Part shown: positions 25,778 to 34,982 of the stretch, piece after piece
Layout of the letters: every line of letters begins with the position of its first letter
How positions within the stretch are numbered: the stretch's first letter is position 1
Assembly (NCBI RefSeq): GCF_020782115.1
Contig: NZ_JAJGMW010000011.1
Span: 1 to 64,000, forward strand
Source: Leeuwenhoekiella parthenopeia
GTDB lineage: Bacteria > Bacteroidota > Bacteroidia > Flavobacteriales > Flavobacteriaceae
Reading direction: 5' to 3'
Length of the DNA: 64,000 nt
The notes under the pieces: model-generated
The model's database searches: none
The model's input: only the letters and a program-made list of their open reading frames with translations
What the model was told of the DNA's origin: nothing
Made by a program: the position numbers and the translations under genes

Positions 25778-28700
25778 ATGACACACCCTATTCTTCCGCA
25801 CGATCAGAAAAACTGGTATAAAGACGCAGTAATTTACGAACTGCACATTAAGGCATTTTTTGATAGTAATGGCGACGGAATTGGGGATTTTGAAGGCTTG
25901 CTTCAAAAATTAGATTATCTCGAAGAACTGGGTATTACGGCCATCTGGCTGCTTCCCTTCTACCCCTCACCCCTGCGTGATGACGGGTATGACATCGCAG
26001 ACTATTACAGCATCAATCCCTCTTACGGCGAGATTGAAGATTTTAAACGTTTAGTTGAGGAGGCGCACAATCGCGGTCTTAAAGTTATTACCGAACTGGT
26101 AATCAATCATACTTCAGACCAGCACGAGTGGTTTCAGCGGGCGCGAAAAGCTCCGGCAGGTTCTAAATACCGCAACTATTACGTGTGGAGTGACAGTGTT
26201 GAAAAATACAAGGATGCCCGAATTATTTTTACAGACACCGAACCTTCAAACTGGAGTTGGGACCCGGTTGCAGGCGAGTATTACTGGCACCGCTTTTTTG
26301 CCCACCAGCCCGATTTGAATTTTGACAATCCCGATGTGCAGGAAGAAGTCTTTAATATAATGGATTTCTGGTGCGATCTGGGCGTTGACGGGTTTAGGCT
26401 TGATGCCGTGCCCTATCTCTTTGAACGCGATGGCACCAATTGTGAAAACCTGCCGGAAACACACGATTTCCTAAAAAAATTGCGCAAGCGCATTGACGAT
26501 AAATACGACAATAAGCTTCTTCTGGCAGAAGCCAATATGTGGCCCGAAGATTCTGCGGCCTACTTTGGAGAAGGTGACGAGTGTCATATGAACTACCACT
26601 TCCCCATTATGCCGCGTATGTTTATGGCGGTAAAAATGGAAGACCGCTATCCCATTATCGATATCATAGACCAGACTCCCGATATTCCAGAGAGTTGCCA
26701 GTGGGCGATTTTCCTGAGAAATCACGACGAACTCACCCTTGAGATGGTCACCGATGAGGAACGGGATTATATGTACAAAGTGTATTCTCAGGATCCCAAG
26801 GCAAAAATCAACGTGGGTATCAGACGCCGTCTGGCTCCCCTGCTCGATAACAACCGTAGCAAGATCGAGCTGATGAATGTTTTGCTTTTCTCCCTTCCGG
26901 GAACACCCGTGATGTATTACGGGGATGAGATCGGGATGGGTGATAATTTTTATCTGGGTGACCGTGACGGGGTACGCACACCTATGCAGTGGACGGCAGA
27001 CCGCAATGCCGGTTTCTCAATGGCAAACCCGCAAAAGCTGTACCTGCCTACAATCATAGACCCGCAGTACAATTCCCAAACGGTTAACGTAGAATCTCAG
27101 CAAATCAATCCATCCTCGCTATTGTGGTGGATGAAGCGTATCTTAAATATGCGTAAGAGTTTTAAAGCCTTCGGGCGGGGTGATATCAAGTTCTTCTCTC
27201 CTTCCAACTCCAAGATTCTGGCTTTTACGCGTAGTTATGGGGACGAAAACATTCTGGTAATCGCAAACCTCTCGCGTTTTTCACAAGCGGTAGAACTGGA
27301 ACTCGATGAGTTTAAAGATTATATTCCGATGGAAGTCTTTAGCCATAATAAATTTCCGCGTATAAGCTCAAGACCGTATCTCTTCACCCTGGCGCCACAC
27401 GGTTATTACTGGTTTTCGCTAACCAAGGCAGATGTGCAAATTCAGGATGGGCCCTTGCCCGAAATAAAAGCCAACAGCTGGGAGCAGTTGTTTGAGACCA
27501 AAGTGCTTCAGGCACTTGAGACTAAAGTTTTCCCGCGTTATTTTAAAGGAAAATATTGGTTTACAGACCGCAACCGCATCATTCAGGGCATTAGCGTTGC
27601 CAATAGAATAGATCTGGATGTAGACGAAATTCCGGTTAAAAATTTAATCGTAGACGTTACTTATAATGAAGGTCTGCCGGAAATTTACCAGTTTCCACTG
27701 GCTTTTGTGGCGAGTTCGCACGAGAAAATACTTGAAGAAATTCCTGAAAAAGGCCGGGTCGCCCAATTAAAACTGGGTAAAGAGGAAGGGTTCTTAGTCG
27801 ATGCCGTTCACGTACCTGCCTATCGCGAGTTCTTGTTTTACAGTCTGCAACAGGGTAAAACCCTGAAATCCGGTAAGGAAGCAATGATTTTTGATAAGGG
27901 CAAAACCGCACCGGACTCTGATATCAAAGAGGTTGCCTCGCGTTTGATCGAAAGCCGCCGCAGCAATACTTCGATCATTTATGATCACCGGTACTTTTTA
28001 AAATTATACCGCAGATTAGACAGCACGATCAATCCCGATGCGGAGATTTCAAAATTCCTGACCGAAACCGTACAATTTGACAATACGCCTTTATATATGG
28101 GCAGTATTCGGTACAAAACACCGCGTAACAGCGATCCGGTTTTGGGTATGATGCAGGATTTGGTAACCAACACCGGTACTGCCTGGGAAAATGCCAAAGA
28201 TGCAGCCCATCGCTATATGGAACGTGTAGAAACCACGGCTGTGGAAGACGAACCTGAGTTTAAGATCGAATCCCGACTCGAGAAACTCACTTTTGAGGAA
28301 TTGAACGAGCGCGATCAGGAACTGGTAGACAGTCTATTGCCCGAACGCATTAGCCTTTTGGGCCAGCGTAGTGCCGAAATGCATCAGGCTTTGGCCAGTA
28401 ATAAAAATCAAAAGGGCTTTGAACACGAAGAGTTTTCGCTGCACTATCAGCGCTCGCTCTACTCATCGTTACAAAGTCTTACCCGGGAGACTTTTGAAAA
28501 TCTAAAGAAATCAATACCCAGTCTTCCCGAAGGCATTCAGCAGGAAGCTGAAGCTGTTTTAAAGCGAAAAAGTGAGATTTCAGCCTGCTTTAAACGGGTA
28601 TTTGATCACAAGCTTGATACGCTTAAAATACGCACACACGGCGATTACCATCTGGAGCAATTGCTGTGGACGGGTAAAGATTATATCATCATTAACTTTG

Positions 28701-29086
28701 AAGGTGAGCCTACCCGACCCTTTAGCGAGCGGCGTATTCTACGGTCAGGTCTGCGGGATGTGGCCTCGATGATAAGATCCCTTCATTATGCGGCTTATAC
28801 GCCGTTTATGCAAATCAATTATGCCGATGAATACCGTGAGTCTGAGCTGGAAAAATGGGCCGAACTCTGGTTTTATTATATGACCCGTTTCTTTTTGAAA
28901 GGCTATTGCGATACGCTTGAGAATTCAAATTTGATTCCTTCAAATACGCGTGATTTTACCGTTCTTTTGGAAACCTTTATGCTTGAAAAAGCCATTATGG
29001 AACTCAATTACGAGCTCAATAACCGTCCGCACTGGTCGCTGGTGCCCCTGCGTGGTATTCAGGCGGTGTTGGATGCCTGCAAATAA
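25778..29086 (+). CDS. treS: Trehalose synthase-maltokinase fusion
   Basis: 1102 aa. Residues 10-555 are a GH13 alpha-amylase fold with nucleophile Asp209 (GFRLDAVP), acid/base Glu251 (LLAEANMWPED) and Asp317 (LRNHDELT), as in TreS, which interconverts trehalose and maltose. Residues about 575-1102 are a maltokinase-like domain with HGDYHLEQLL (954-963), which would make maltose-1-phosphate for GlgE-type glucan synthesis. The following metal-binding block reads INFEGEP, with Asn973 where mycobacterial Mak/Pep2 has Asp. No glgE or glgB is adjacent. Confidence 0.92.
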   Translation: MTHPILPHDQKNWYKDAVIYELHIKAFFDSNGDGIGDFEGLLQKLDYLEELGITAIWLLPFYPSPLRDDGYDIADYYSINPSYGEIEDFKRLVEEAHNRGLKVITELVINHTSDQHEWFQRARKAPAGSKYRNYYVWSDSVEKYKDARIIFTDTEPSNWSWDPVAGEYYWHRFFAHQPDLNFDNPDVQEEVFNIMDFWCDLGVDGFRLDAVPYLFERDGTNCENLPETHDFLKKLRKRIDDKYDNKLLLAEANMWPEDSAAYFGEGDECHMNYHFPIMPRMFMAVKMEDRYPIIDIIDQTPDIPESCQWAIFLRNHDELTLEMVTDEERDYMYKVYSQDPKAKINVGIRRRLAPLLDNNRSKIELMNVLLFSLPGTPVMYYGDEIGMGDNFYLGDRDGVRTPMQWTADRNAGFSMANPQKLYLPTIIDPQYNSQTVNVESQQINPSSLLWWMKRILNMRKSFKAFGRGDIKFFSPSNSKILAFTRSYGDENILVIANLSRFSQAVELELDEFKDYIPMEVFSHNKFPRISSRPYLFTLAPHGYYWFSLTKADVQIQDGPLPEIKANSWEQLFETKVLQALETKVFPRYFKGKYWFTDRNRIIQGISVANRIDLDVDEIPVKNLIVDVTYNEGLPEIYQFPLAFVASSHEKILEEIPEKGRVAQLKLGKEEGFLVDAVHVPAYREFLFYSLQQGKTLKSGKEAMIFDKGKTAPDSDIKEVASRLIESRRSNTSIIYDHRYFLKLYRRLDSTINPDAEISKFLTETVQFDNTPLYMGSIRYKTPRNSDPVLGMMQDLVTNTGTAWENAKDAAHRYMERVETTAVEDEPEFKIESRLEKLTFEELNERDQELVDSLLPERISLLGQRSAEMHQALASNKNQKGFEHEEFSLHYQRSLYSSLQSLTRETFENLKKSIPSLPEGIQQEAEAVLKRKSEISACFKRVFDHKLDTLKIRTHGDYHLEQLLWTGKDYIIINFEGEPTRPFSERRILRSGLRDVASMIRSLHYAAYTPFMQINYADEYRESELEKWAELWFYYMTRFFLKGYCDTLENSNLIPSNTRDFTVLLETFMLEKAIMELNYELNNRPHWSLVPLRGIQAVLDACK

Positions 29087-29103
29087 ATTTCACATCTAAA
29101 TAG

Positions 29104-29141
29104 AAAAAACCCCGTAAATCAGTTGATTTACGGGGTTTTTT
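29104..29141. terminator. Bidirectional terminator between treS and the alcohol dehydrogenase
   Basis: AACCCCGTAAATCA and TGATTTACGGGGTT form a perfect 14-bp stem with A- and T-runs on the two sides, serving both convergent genes. Confidence 0.93.
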
Positions 29142-29160
29142 AATGGATATAAACCTTCTT

Positions 29161-30216
29161 TTAGTTTGCGTTGCGTAAGGATTCCATATCAATCACAAAA
29201 CGGTATTTAACGTCGCCGTCAACCACACGTTCGTAAGCCTCGTTTATGGTGTTGATGTCAATCAGTTCGATATCACTAACCACGTCATGCTTTCCACAGA
29301 AGTCAAGCATTTCCTGAGTTTCCTTGATACCACCAATAAGGGATCCTGCTACATTTTTACGTCCCATAATCAGGTTACCGCCGTGAACATCAGGTAAAGG
29401 CTCTATTGCTCCCACCATACACATCGTTGAATCTATTTTCAACAATTGTAAATACGGATTAATGTCGTGCCCAACCGGAACGGTATTCAGCAAAAAGTCA
29501 AAACTGCCCTGATGTTTTTTCATGGCATCCTTATCTTTAGAAATCAATACCTCGTCTGCACCTAAACGCTTGGCATCTTCGGCTTTCTCAGGGCTGGTGG
29601 TGATCATCACCACGTGAGCTCCCATCGCGTGAGCAAATTTGATTCCCATATGCCCTAGTCCGCCAAGACCAATCACGCCTACTTTATCGCCTTTACTTAC
29701 TTTCCAGTGGTTTAACGGAGAAAACGTGGTAATACCGGCACAAAGTAAGGGAGCTACTGCTTTAGTATCCAGATTGTCCGGTACACTTAACACGTAATAG
29801 TGATCTACAATAATTTCTTCGGAATAACCACCAAAAGTATGACCTCCCAGATGTTTATCTTTACCGTTATAAGTACCTACCATTCCTTCTTCACAAAATT
29901 GCTCCAGATCGTGCTTACAAGGCTCACACTCGCGGCAGGAATCTACCATACAGCCTACACCTACGGTTTGACCAACTTTAAAATTGCTTACCTCGCTACC
30001 CACTTCTAGCACTTCACCTATGATTTCGTGTCCAGGAACTACCGGATATTTAGAGTTGCCCCAGTCGTTGCGTACCGTGTGAATATCACTATGGCATACA
30101 CCGCAATAGGTAATTTTAATTTTGACGTCACGCGGCTTAACCTCGCGGCGTTCAATATTTATTTGTTTTAAATCTGCTTTGGGATCTGCTGCCCCGTATG
30201 CTTTTACTTCGCTCAT
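29161..30216 (-). CDS. Zinc-dependent NAD(P)-linked alcohol dehydrogenase, cinnamyl/YahK type
   Basis: 351 aa from ATG 30216. Catalytic zinc ligands are in GVCHSDIH and GHEIIGEV; the structural zinc cluster is CRECEPCKHDLEQFC. The cofactor loop is GVIGLGGLGHMGIKFA. This clade reduces aromatic and aliphatic aldehydes, usually with NADPH. A longer start at 30237 adds seven residues and is less likely. Confidence 0.9.
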   Translation of the reverse strand: MSEVKAYGAADPKADLKQINIERREVKPRDVKIKITYCGVCHSDIHTVRNDWGNSKYPVVPGHEIIGEVLEVGSEVSNFKVGQTVGVGCMVDSCRECEPCKHDLEQFCEEGMVGTYNGKDKHLGGHTFGGYSEEIIVDHYYVLSVPDNLDTKAVAPLLCAGITTFSPLNHWKVSKGDKVGVIGLGGLGHMGIKFAHAMGAHVVMITTSPEKAEDAKRLGADEVLISKDKDAMKKHQGSFDFLLNTVPVGHDINPYLQLLKIDSTMCMVGAIEPLPDVHGGNLIMGRKNVAGSLIGGIKETQEMLDFCGKHDVVSDIELIDINTINEAYERVVDGDVKYRFVIDMESLRNAN

Positions 30217-30346
30217 AATTATTTTTACTTTGAGCATTAAATTACGCTTATATTAAAGCCTTGGCAAGTAGCAACGGGGGTTTTAAACTAAGTTTAACGC
30301 GGAAGATTCACTCAGGTTAATTTTTTAAAGACGAAGTATTAAAAGC

Positions 30347-31207
30347 TCAAGATTTTGAAGTCACCGTTTTATTGATCCTTGAGATGAAAAAGCTGCTGAT
30401 GAGGATCAGGCTTCCGCCCAGATAGGTATTCCAGGTTAGTTTTTCGCCCAGCAAAAAATAGCTGTAGATAATGGCACTCAAAATCTCCAGATACATCAGC
30501 GAGGCAGCCGTGGTTGCGTTAAGATGTTTTAAGCCGAAAAAGAACAGGCTGAATACCACAATCCCAATCAAAAGTGCGTAAAACACCGCAATGCCCAATT
30601 GTTCTGGTACCGGATTTTCAATACCAAACAAAAATGGAAGAAACACAACGGCTCCTGCTATATTTTGATAAAACAGCAATTGATTGCGGTTGCAGTGCAC
30701 AGTTTGTCTCTTAAACAGGCTTACAAAAAATGCGTAACCCACAGCGGCTGCAAGAGCGGCGAGCATCCCAATAAAATCTTTAGATTCAAAACTGAAGGGC
30801 TTGTTTAAGTAGGTAAATACAATACCCGTAAAAGCAAGAAGCATCAGGTAAATCTGAGCCTTTTTGATGGGTGCTTTATAGATTAGCGATTCTATCAGGG
30901 TTATAAAAAGCGGATAGATGTAGAACAGTACGACCGCATTGCCTATAGAGGTGTAAATAAAAGCGATAAGGTAAAAGTACATCCGCAAGGCATTGATACC
31001 CGAAGCTAAAAGGAGCATTTTGTAATTGCCCTTAACCTTAAAATCATTAGCCCTTATAAGACCCGGAAGCAAAAACAGCACCGGAATACCCGCTCTAAAC
31101 CAGCCGATCGCTCCGGTAGACAAAGCAGGCATTTTTTTGATCAAAATACCGTTAAGCCCGGCTATGCAAGCAGCCAGAATAACCGCATAAATCGCTTTTT
31201 TAGCCAT
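30347..31207 (-). CDS. EamA/DMT-superfamily permease
   Basis: 286 aa with about ten transmembrane helices. The first repeat has GAIGWFRAGIPVLFLLPGLIR and the second ends in LLGEKLTWNTYLGGSLILISSFFIS. Likely a metabolite exporter of the inner membrane, substrate unknown. It begins 9 bases downstream of the J-domain gene and is probably cotranscribed with it. Confidence 0.82.
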   Translation of the reverse strand: MAKKAIYAVILAACIAGLNGILIKKMPALSTGAIGWFRAGIPVLFLLPGLIRANDFKVKGNYKMLLLASGINALRMYFYLIAFIYTSIGNAVVLFYIYPLFITLIESLIYKAPIKKAQIYLMLLAFTGIVFTYLNKPFSFESKDFIGMLAALAAAVGYAFFVSLFKRQTVHCNRNQLLFYQNIAGAVVFLPFLFGIENPVPEQLGIAVFYALLIGIVVFSLFFFGLKHLNATTAASLMYLEILSAIIYSYFLLGEKLTWNTYLGGSLILISSFFISRINKTVTSKS

Positions 31208-31216
31208 TACAATCTG

Positions 31217-31666
31217 TTAGGCTTCCTGCAAATAACGCTTTGATTTTCGGTATAAGAAGGAGTTGTAAATATTTCGCTTTGCGAAACGCACCTGATTCCC
31301 CGCATTGTGGAATTTTAGAAATACAGGTTTTGCGATACCAAAATATTCATAGGTGCTGCCGTCGGTAAAGGTGATTTCAAGAACCAAACCCTTGTGCTGG
31401 TAATCTGCGATACCCGATTGTGTGATGGTCTCTGTATACACCTCTTTGTTTGCCGCGTGAGTCTCTGGAGCAATACTTACCAGAAAATGATAGGCGTCTA
31501 TGATCTCGCGACTTTTCAGTTCGGCTTCCTCTTTACGCGCATCTCCTTCCTGAAACTTATCCGGATGCCATTCTTTAACCAGATTGCGGTAAGCCGATTT
31601 AAGCTGCTTCAGGTCTGCATCTTTATCGGTATTAAACAGTTTGCGGTAAGCGGTAATACGTTTCAT
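31217..31666 (-). CDS. J-domain protein with C-terminal KTSC-like domain
   Basis: 149 aa. Residues 6-65 form a DnaJ domain with the essential HPD (WHPDKF), which stimulates Hsp70 ATPase. Residues about 85-145 (LVLEITFTDGSTYEYFG, ending FLYRKSKRYL) resemble the KTSC domain, a small fold suggested to bind nucleic acid or protein. The Gly/Phe and zinc regions of DnaJ are absent, so it is a specialised co-chaperone. First gene of a pair with the DMT permease. Confidence 0.78.
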   Translation of the reverse strand: MKRITAYRKLFNTDKDADLKQLKSAYRNLVKEWHPDKFQEGDARKEEAELKSREIIDAYHFLVSIAPETHAANKEVYTETITQSGIADYQHKGLVLEITFTDGSTYEYFGIAKPVFLKFHNAGNQVRFAKRNIYNSFLYRKSKRYLQEA

Positions 31667-31893
31667 AGCGTTTTTTTAAGAAGGCGCGAAGTTAGGTTAT
31701 TTTGGCTACCAAAAACCTGAAAGCAGCTTTTATTCTAAATCTGCATAAGTATCAGATTACGAATTGGTTAATATCTGATTTATAACAGCTTGAACCTTCA
31801 ACTTAAGCAAACACTCCCGGCGTTTTCACCAAGTTCCCTGAAAATGGATTTCCTTTTTAGCTGCAGCATGTCTGTTTATTTTAGGGATTTCTT

Positions 31894-32994
31894 GTGAAGG
31901 CTAAATACTTGTGTTTTATAATTTTAAAAATCTTTAAAAGCCTTTCTATTTTGAAAACCTTCAATGAGCAGACCCGAATCGTAGTAATTGGTGCATCCGC
32001 AGGCGGTTTTGACGCATTGCGCAAGCTTTTGAAGGGTTTTGATAAAGAAATAAACGCCGCGTTTTTTGTGGTGCAACATATGCAGTCTCATTTGCATATA
32101 GATTATGCTTCCGGTTTAAAACAAAACTCCACACTCGAGTTTAAGTATGCCCGGCATGCTGCGCCCATAGAACCCGGGGTTGTGTACCTCGCGGTGCCAG
32201 ACCATCATTTACTTATAGACGAGGGAGTTATGTTGCTTACCCGCGGGCCACGCGAAAATATGGCGCGCCCGGCTATCGATCCGTTATTTCGCTCTGCGGC
32301 GGCCACTTATTCAAACAGGCTAATTGGTGTGGTTTTGAGTGGAATGCTGAGCGACGGAACCAGCGGTTTACACGCCATCAAGGCATGCAAGGGTCTTATA
32401 GGTATTCAGGATCCTGCAGAGGCCAGTTATCCCGAAATGCCCGGTTTTGCCCTGAGTTCGCTGCAACCCGATTTTTGCTGTGGAATGGAAGATATGGCTT
32501 CAGAAATCACCCGTCTCGTAAATACTGAAATTCCGCCTGCAGGCGAAATACCGCAGTATATCAAGACCGAAGCTTTACTTTCTAAAACTATGGGAAGCCG
32601 GGTTGATCTTGAAAACGATCTGGGCGAAAAAGTACCCTACGGCTGTCCCGATTGTGGAGGGCCGCTTTGGCTTATGAAAAATGATGAAAATCAGGATCGC
32701 TATCGGTGTCATACCGGCCACGGGTTTACCGAGGATGCGCTTATTGAAGCTAAAAAGAAAAAGGTTGAAGAAAGCCTGTGGATCGCATTGCGCATGTTTG
32801 AAGAAAAACTCAATCTGCTTAAGCGCTCCCTGAAACGTTTTGAACGCAACGAATCCCGGTTTTTGATAGAATCAACCCGCCAAAAAATTAAGGAAACCCA
32901 GAAAAATATCAGCACACTCAAAGAGGCTATGGACATCGAGCCGCCTGAATTTAATCCTGATGTGGCTTCCAGTTTGCAGTCTGAAAGCTGCTAA
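31894..32994 (+). CDS. Stand-alone CheB methylesterase domain with zinc ribbon and helical tail
   Basis: 366 aa. The methylesterase triad is visible: Ser35 (GASAGG), His62 (VQHM) and Asp154 (LSDGTSG). There is no receiver domain. After it comes a zinc-ribbon-like segment (YGCPDCGG, about 248-255, and YRCHTGHGF) and a coiled-coil tail (about 280-350). CheB hydrolyses glutamyl methyl esters on chemoreceptors, but no che genes are near. Such proteins often function with CheR-like PAS kinases in non-flagellar signalling. The first 25 residues look unlike CheB, so the true start may be later. Confidence 0.82.
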   Translation: MKAKYLCFIILKIFKSLSILKTFNEQTRIVVIGASAGGFDALRKLLKGFDKEINAAFFVVQHMQSHLHIDYASGLKQNSTLEFKYARHAAPIEPGVVYLAVPDHHLLIDEGVMLLTRGPRENMARPAIDPLFRSAAATYSNRLIGVVLSGMLSDGTSGLHAIKACKGLIGIQDPAEASYPEMPGFALSSLQPDFCCGMEDMASEITRLVNTEIPPAGEIPQYIKTEALLSKTMGSRVDLENDLGEKVPYGCPDCGGPLWLMKNDENQDRYRCHTGHGFTEDALIEAKKKKVEESLWIALRMFEEKLNLLKRSLKRFERNESRFLIESTRQKIKETQKNISTLKEAMDIEPPEFNPDVASSLQSESC

Positions 32995-33028
32995 TTACGA
33001 GAACGAAGTATTTTATCACAGATTCCGG

Positions 33029-34918
33029 TTATTCCCCATTCTCACAGTTCTCGCAATAGGAATCCCGTAAATAATCATCTTCCAGCAGCTGAAAAGTCAC
33101 ACCTCCGTCATTTGAAGCATTAAACAGCCGGCAATAACGGGTTTTATTCCGGTTGAAGGCGTTTAACATAATACTTCGATACTCCGGTGTCTGAGTAAGT
33201 TCATCGTCTATAATGGTAAGATTGAGGTAGTAAAACAGTAAATCTTCGTCTACATCAATTCGGTTTACCCGGTCTTCGATCAAGGCAGTAGCCTGCTCCA
33301 TATCTGAATAATAGGTAAGGTATTGCGCCATACTCAAATAATCTTCATCGCGCAGGGCTACACTTTTTAAAAGCGATAAGACCTGTCGTACAGCGCCGTC
33401 TTTTCGGGCATAATCGCGAGCCCTTGCATACTTTTCGCTTTGAATGATGTAATAATTAGTAAGCATTCGGCCAATGAGACTTTCTTCAATGTCGTAGGAT
33501 CTCAAAGTCCTGATTTGCGTTAAAAACGCCGCAGGATCTACCGGTTGTAAATCAAACTTCCATATCACAAATTTGAGAGCGGCCAGATTGTATTTGATTT
33601 TGTAGTTATCGGGATCAAGATCTTGCAGTTTCTCGAGTTCGTTATAGGCAATTATCAAATAAGCCTGATCCACCAGATAGCGTACAGCGGCATTGTTGTT
33701 TAAAAAATCGGCATAGTTCTCCTGCCGAGGTATTTGAAGTTCTTTAAGCGAATTAGGATCCGCTAATTTGTCGCGCACCCGCCCCAGCAGCAGGTTTTGA
33801 ATTTCCTGAGCTTTGATGACCTCTTCGTTTTGCAGCGCAGCGTTGAATTCACGAATGAGGCTTTGGGTAGTCATGATTTTATAGCTGCTCTTCTTTTCGA
33901 GCGAAAGCCTGATCAGCGCTTTGCGGTGGTTTTTTAAAATGGGTTCAAGCTTTGTACCATCGGGGCCGGCCAGTCTATTTTTTACTTCGGCTTTGCTCAA
34001 ATCCCTGTAGGATGCATAGGGAGTGCCCTGAATATCCTTTAGAAATTCGACCCAGTTTTCAGCCGAATTTACCCTGGTTTCTATCTGAGGCTCCTGAAAA
34101 CTCTGTAAAGCCCTTACAATACTGGCTGCGCGCTGTTCCTGCAATTCAATATTGCGTTCCAGATTGCCCTCAACGCTGCTGTAAGCCTGAATTTCTATAG
34201 CTTTGATATCGAAATCGGTAAGCCGTAACGAATCGTAAACGGGTCTGATGTCTTCCGCCAGATATTCAGACTTATTTTTCTCAAAAGGAATCCTGAAATT
34301 GAGGGTTTTGTAGGATTTGGAAACCAGCTCCTGCCCTGCTTTTTCCGCTTTTTCGAAAGTGATGGTGTCCAGATAAACCCCCATATCGAGGAGTTTCCAG
34401 TTGTAGGCTTCCAGGTTGTACACGGTGTAGTACATACACAAGTGCCGGTTATTTAAAAACAAAACATTGTACTCAAGCGTTTGACCCTGAAGTTCATCAG
34501 GAAGCTGCCCTAGACGTACCCGAAAGCTATTTTCGTAAGGTTTTAAACCCCGTCGCAGTACATCAGCATAAACCGGTTTTTGTAAAAGTCCCCGTATTTG
34601 TTTGGCTTCTGTTGGCGTAGCCTTGCAGTCGTAGCGCTTCTTATTCACAATATCGAGGGCGATGCCGTCTCCAGATTGCTGAAACATCTGCTCAAACCAG
34701 CGTTTATCGGTTATGACAAACCACAAAATATTGTTTTCATCTTTTTCAACCGAAAACTGGACTTCTTTCGGTTTTTGCCGAAATAGCTGCAGACAGCGCT
34801 GGCAGTTGGCTCGCGTACTTGCATTATTGGGCATTACAATACCGTAGGTATCGTCCTGAGCAAGACCAGCCGTGGTTAGGCAAAGAAACAGAAGCAGGCA
34901 GGAAAAGAATGGGCGCAT
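33029..34918 (-). CDS. Secreted OmpA-like protein with TPR-like C-terminal half
   Basis: 629 aa from ATG 34918, which gives a clean signal peptide ending TAGLAQ; a 26-residue extension upstream is rejected. A Cys pair (NCQRC) follows early. An OmpA-like peptidoglycan-binding segment lies around residues 210-300 (LNFRIPFEKNKSEYL, then NIELQEQRAASIVRALQ). The rest is helical, TPR-like, and the C-terminus reads YCENCENGE. Likely an envelope scaffold; function unknown. Confidence 0.7.
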   Translation of the reverse strand: MRPFFSCLLLFLCLTTAGLAQDDTYGIVMPNNASTRANCQRCLQLFRQKPKEVQFSVEKDENNILWFVITDKRWFEQMFQQSGDGIALDIVNKKRYDCKATPTEAKQIRGLLQKPVYADVLRRGLKPYENSFRVRLGQLPDELQGQTLEYNVLFLNNRHLCMYYTVYNLEAYNWKLLDMGVYLDTITFEKAEKAGQELVSKSYKTLNFRIPFEKNKSEYLAEDIRPVYDSLRLTDFDIKAIEIQAYSSVEGNLERNIELQEQRAASIVRALQSFQEPQIETRVNSAENWVEFLKDIQGTPYASYRDLSKAEVKNRLAGPDGTKLEPILKNHRKALIRLSLEKKSSYKIMTTQSLIREFNAALQNEEVIKAQEIQNLLLGRVRDKLADPNSLKELQIPRQENYADFLNNNAAVRYLVDQAYLIIAYNELEKLQDLDPDNYKIKYNLAALKFVIWKFDLQPVDPAAFLTQIRTLRSYDIEESLIGRMLTNYYIIQSEKYARARDYARKDGAVRQVLSLLKSVALRDEDYLSMAQYLTYYSDMEQATALIEDRVNRIDVDEDLLFYYLNLTIIDDELTQTPEYRSIMLNAFNRNKTRYCRLFNASNDGGVTFQLLEDDYLRDSYCENCENGE

Positions 34919-34982
34919 AGCATCAGCAGATTTGGGGTAAACCGGCAATATAGAAACTTTTGGGATTATAAAAAGCAGGAAA

